Origin: Membranipora membranacea
Taxonomy: Eukaryota > Bryozoa > Gymnolaemata > Cheilostomatida > Membraniporidae
Length of the DNA: 64,000 nucleotides
Direction of reading: 5' to 3'
Assembly (NCBI GenBank): GCA_914767715.1
Contig: OU612065.1
Span: 5,642,001 to 5,706,000, forward strand
Position 1 is the stretch's first letter; every line of letters starts with the position of its first letter. Shown here piece by piece: positions 60,522-64,000 of this stretch. A program made the translations under genes and the position numbers. Under the pieces are notes generated by a model. That model had not been told where the DNA came from. It did not search any database and saw nothing but the letters and a program-made list of their open reading frames with translations.

Positions 60522-62680
60522 CTATCCCATAGCAGCTTTAGATATCCTTCTCTCAGCTCGACGTGTCATCCTTGACATTGTGGTAGTGACTGCGATAGCA
60601 TCCTGTACGTGAGAGATCTTTTGTTTGAGCTTATTGTCTTTTTTCTCACTCTTCTTTCCACGTTCTGCCTTGCCAGAGAAAGCTACTGTGAGTGCCTCTT
60701 GATTCTTGGAATGAGACAGGCTTTCCATCAACTCTTCAGCTTCCATAGCCTCTATCTCAGAGGGAGTTTTCTCCTCTTCAGGTAAGGGGACAGCGGGAGG
60801 ATAAATCCCATCTGATGAGGCTCTCAGAGCTAGCAGATTTGGGAGTAATTCTTTAGAGCTCTTGTGACAGTACCCTCTGCTATGAGCACTGTAGATTCTT
60901 TTCTTAAGGAAAGCGGTTGGTGATTCTCTGCCTAGAGTTAAGAACGACACGTCCTTCTGCCCGGGTTCAGGTGAATAAGCAGAGTAGTAAGTACCGGAGC
61001 AGGAATGAATTGAATTTCTAGATGGAACCCGGTATACAGCAGACATTGAAGAAGACTTACTGGCTAACACATATCTGTCTGGAGCAGACTTAGGTCTAGA
61101 ATTGCTAGCAACAACTTTTGGGATGACCACATCATGCCATATGTAGGTTATATGGTTTTGTTTGCAATCCTCAGAAATATAGTCTAGTGGGCGAGGTTGA
61201 ATAGCTATGAGCTCAGTTTCTGGGCAGTTGAATGGATCAAGCTCATAAGGGATGAAGAGTATACTATCCAGCCACATCCTGCCATCGCGCTGTGTATTTG
61301 GGTCAACATTCATCGGTGATTGATGACCCACTTTAGATAAGTACCTTGCTATGTCAAGCCTACCTAGTTTGCAGGCCAGTGTCAGTGGTGTCAGACCGGC
61401 CTGGTTCCTGTATTCAGAGCTCACTCTATACAAAGACATGTGATCCACTAGCAGGTGAATAAATTTGCTATCTTCTGCTTGGACTGCTATGTGAAGCGCT
61501 GTGTTGCCGACTTTATCCTGCAGATTCAGCTTAACCATCTTAATTCCAAGAAGAAACTTGAGAATTTGGACATGTTTTCTCAGTACCGCATGGTGGAGGA
61601 TACTCTTACCGGTCGGATCTGTCTTATTAATTTCCGCTCCACTTTGAATGAGTTTTCTCACCATAGATAATCCACTGCTCCTGCTCTGGATATAACAGCC
61701 TAGTATGAGAGGAGTCTGACCCTTCTCGTCCATTGCGTTGATATCAACGCTGCCCACATCCACAAGCGCACAGAAATTTCTAAATCTGTTCCCTGTCATG
61801 CTGTCATGGAGTCGGCCTGAAAAAGTCACAAATTTATCTGAAGGTTAACGGTTAATGTTTTCTGAATACACAGCCTGAAACTCTGCTTATAGATAAATGT
61901 ATATCACAGTCACCTGGTGTTTTGATTTATGGACATTTTCTGAACTGAGAACAATGATTGGAAAAGTGTCACATCAGAAATTTGACTACACTGTAGACAT
62001 AGGGTCAGTAACCATTTTCATTCAGCAGTTTTTTGTTTTGTCCAACTCAAAACTTTTCACGCATGGCTAAGGAAGTGAACTAATCAAACAAATATATAAA
62101 GAAAGAAAAATACACCTTCACTCAATTTGATATCCCGCATACTTAGTCACAAAGATACCTTCACGATTCAGATAATATCAATTCTTTGACTGCCAATGTT
62201 GAGCTTTCCACCTTCAGCAGAATGACACACAGTACAGTACATTGAAGAGACAAGTACAATGAATAATGAATGTGATCGCACTTTATAAATTAACCATTTT
62301 TAATCAATTTATTCTCCAACGACCTTCATCAATTTGATGCCAGGAGAGTTGCAATGTAATTTGATGATTTTAAATTAATTGTTTGGAAAATTATATCACC
62401 TGATCTAAGAGCAAATAGAAACAAAAGTATTTAATTAGATTATAAATGCTCAATGCTCAGGATCCTCTCACAGTTATTGTTCAGCAGATCACATTTATTT
62501 AGTATCATCTGAAGCTATCATTGGTAACGGCACTGTGAGAAAGGAGCTGCTGTGAGCGATGTGACCGAATGTTTGACTGATTCACATCGCAAAAGAATTC
62601 TTATAAAAAAATCTAGTATAGCAAGTTTTCACCCTGTGACTTCATTTTGTAATAATTTGACGCTTACCTGTTTGCTTCAT
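60522..62680 (-). CDS. Ankyrin-repeat protein
   Basis: The main exon is 61816-60522 and follows a clear acceptor (TTTTTCAG). It encodes RLHDSMTGNRFRNF and then about four ankyrin repeats in its first 170 residues, with typical cores INAMDEKGQTPLILGC, TGKSILHHAVLRKHV, VGNTALHIAVQAED and AGLTPLTLACKLGRLDIA. The rest is a low-complexity basic tail with NSRPKSAPDRY, an acidic EAMEAEELMESL segment and a Lys/Arg-rich end (KSEKKDNKLKQK, MTRRAERRISKAAMG). The preferred first exon is 62680-62668 (MKQT and one base, strong CAG|GTAAGC donor), giving 435 aa. The short N terminus before the first repeat resembles ANKRD34-type proteins, but I would not assign orthology. Ankyrin repeats bind protein partners; the partner is unknown. 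Confidence 0.75.
61817..62667 (-). other. Intron of the ankyrin gene, nothing seen
   Basis: AT-rich intron sequence between the preferred first exon and the main exon. No additional exon or repeat was recognised. Confidence 0.5.
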
Positions 62681-62802
62681 TCTCAAAGTTATGGTCGGTC
62701 AATTTGGCAGTTATGACACAGCTTGTCTACACAGCCTGTCACACCTGCGAGCAGAATTGATGTCAACTAAACAAACTATAGTAAATATAAATGTAAACAT
62801 AC

Positions 62803-62974
62803 CGGAATAATGGTCGACGAGTACGATCTGGCGATTAATTACTGTCTGAGTGGTAAAGTTCACCATGTTTACAAGATTGACCTTTCGCTGTGAGGATTGA
62901 ACGACATGTAAGCAACAATCTGTTGCGTGACAAGAGCCGCAGATGTTAATTTTCAATGTGTCTGAGGCGGACAT
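62803..62974 (-). other. Candidate alternative first coding exon of the ankyrin gene
   Basis: The ATG at 62974 opens MSASDTLKINICGSCHATDCC and remains open for 57 codons to a GTATGT donor in phase 1, the phase needed by the main exon. It would give a 488-aa form. The Cys-rich N terminus has no recognised fold, so this could be a 5' UTR exon read by chance. Confidence 0.35.
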
Positions 62975-63499
62975 TCGCCAGGCAATATAATTAACATTGC
63001 CAGCTTTATAAAAATAAAACTGGTGCTAAGAAGGATTTAAATGTAAATTTAACTTCATTATCCCCTAGGTCCCACAAATCCATACAAATTTGCATGCAAA
63101 CATTGAATTTCATTTCACTTTTCCTTTTGGCAAATCTGGAATCGCAATAGCCTATTATGAAATATGAAAGCATCCCTGACGCAATTAGAACCAGAAAATA
63201 ACTTGATACAAATATTATGATTTTAAATCACCTTCTGAACTAAATCAGAAAATAAAAGGGAATGTGAATGGTTTGTTTGTTGTTTTACATGTAGCTGTTT
63301 GGAAAGTGCACAGTGAATAATATGTATGTCTGGGTTTAACAGGATAAAACCTCAAAGGTCACATGTGTTTTGGGCTGTTCTACAGTCTAGCACCCAGCCA
63401 AGGATGTGAATATGGCAAGACAAGAGCAAGGTTATGTTATTATAACTATTGCATTACGTGAAAATCAATTTTCCACTCTCATCTCTTGCTCACTCATAG

Positions 63500-63624
63500 G
63501 CGCTCTAGAACACCTCAAACGACAGTGCCCAAGTGTTATATACCCAGACTCTGCATATGCATATGAACTATTGGAAGCTAGCATGAGGCCTAATGTGAAG
63601 CTGTTGGGTAATATGCCATGCTAG
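63500..63624 (+). other. Doubtful terminal exon or gene relic
   Basis: After an acceptor-like CTTGCTCACTCATAG, 40 codons read ALEHLKRQCPSVIYPDSAYA, then YELLEASMRPNVKLLGNMPC and stop. The composition is protein-like but no upstream exon is visible and no family is recognised. It might be a fragment of a mobile element or a lone exon. Confidence 0.2.
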
Positions 63625-63894
63625 CAAATTCCACCATCAAACTACATCACTATTTGTCACAGATGCACCCTTATTTGAAAAGTTATATACTGATAGAATA
63701 TCTCGACGAATAGTCATGATGTGTATTTTTACCGCTGATCCATAAATTCATACCGATAATGAATCCATCAAAGCCTCCCATGACAGCCTATGATGTCTAC
63801 CAAAGTTGTATTCACGAAAAATTATCTTGTAAGTATTTGCTACTTCAATATAGATCTGATATCTGTCTCGAGGAGGAAGCTAATCTTATCAGGA

Positions 63895-63950
63895 GTTAGC
63901 AGACTAGGCAATGTCCTTGTTAGTGTTAGCAGACTAGGTAACGTCCTTGG
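63895..63950. repeat. Tandem duplication, 30-nt unit, 2 copies
   Basis: GTTAGCAGACTAGGCAATGT begins the first unit at 63895 and recurs with two changes at 63925. Nothing coding is evident around it. Confidence 0.8.
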
Positions 63951-64000
63951 TCAGGTGACATCACTAACATTGAGGCTCCTGGTATAATTGTCACTGGTTT

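Overview
This window is intron-rich, AT-rich animal nuclear DNA. Conserved exons are separated by introns of about 50 bp to 3.8 kb with ordinary GT-AG borders. The gene content (DNA polymerase epsilon, a ciliary tektin, and one LAR-type receptor tyrosine phosphatase with nine fibronectin repeats) points to an invertebrate bilaterian with motile cilia. The sequence alone does not settle the phylum.

Layout from left to right. Positions 1-4520 (+) hold the last ten coding exons of POLE, the catalytic subunit of DNA polymerase epsilon; the gene begins outside the window. Positions 5613-7932 (-) hold a complete six-exon TEKT2 (tektin-2), tail to tail with POLE. About 12 kb without recognisable coding sequence follows (7933-20137). 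Positions 20138-54740 (+) hold one complete LAR-family receptor protein tyrosine phosphatase. I reconstructed 34 coding exons (7047 nt including the stop, 2348 aa), and every exon phase closes: signal peptide, three Ig domains, nine FnIII domains with a 300-residue Thr/Pro-rich insert between Fn5 and Fn6, a furin-like site, one membrane span, and phosphatase domains D1 and D2. Positions 55987-59890 (-) hold an unrecognised four-exon gene. Positions 60522-62680 (-) hold an ankyrin-repeat protein gene with a possible second first exon at 62803-62974. The last 1 kb holds only a doubtful exon and a small tandem duplication.

The most interesting signal lies inside the LAR introns. Seven short candidate exons (18-42 nt) have an acceptor, a donor, an open frame, and the same phase at both ends as the intron that contains them. 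Four of them fall in linkers between extracellular domains, and one more lies in the Fn7-Fn8 linker next to a long exon. Two further candidate first exons each start with an ATG and encode a signal-peptide-like N terminus. One (34037) runs directly into the Fn2 exon, so that the same bases would be coding in one transcript and splice acceptor in another. The 900-nt Thr/Pro exon is also phase-symmetric. Together these suggest a locus built to vary the length and spacing of its ectodomain by optional linker exons and nested promoters. This is inference from sequence; transcript data would decide it.

No tRNA, rRNA, CRISPR array or intact transposon was seen.
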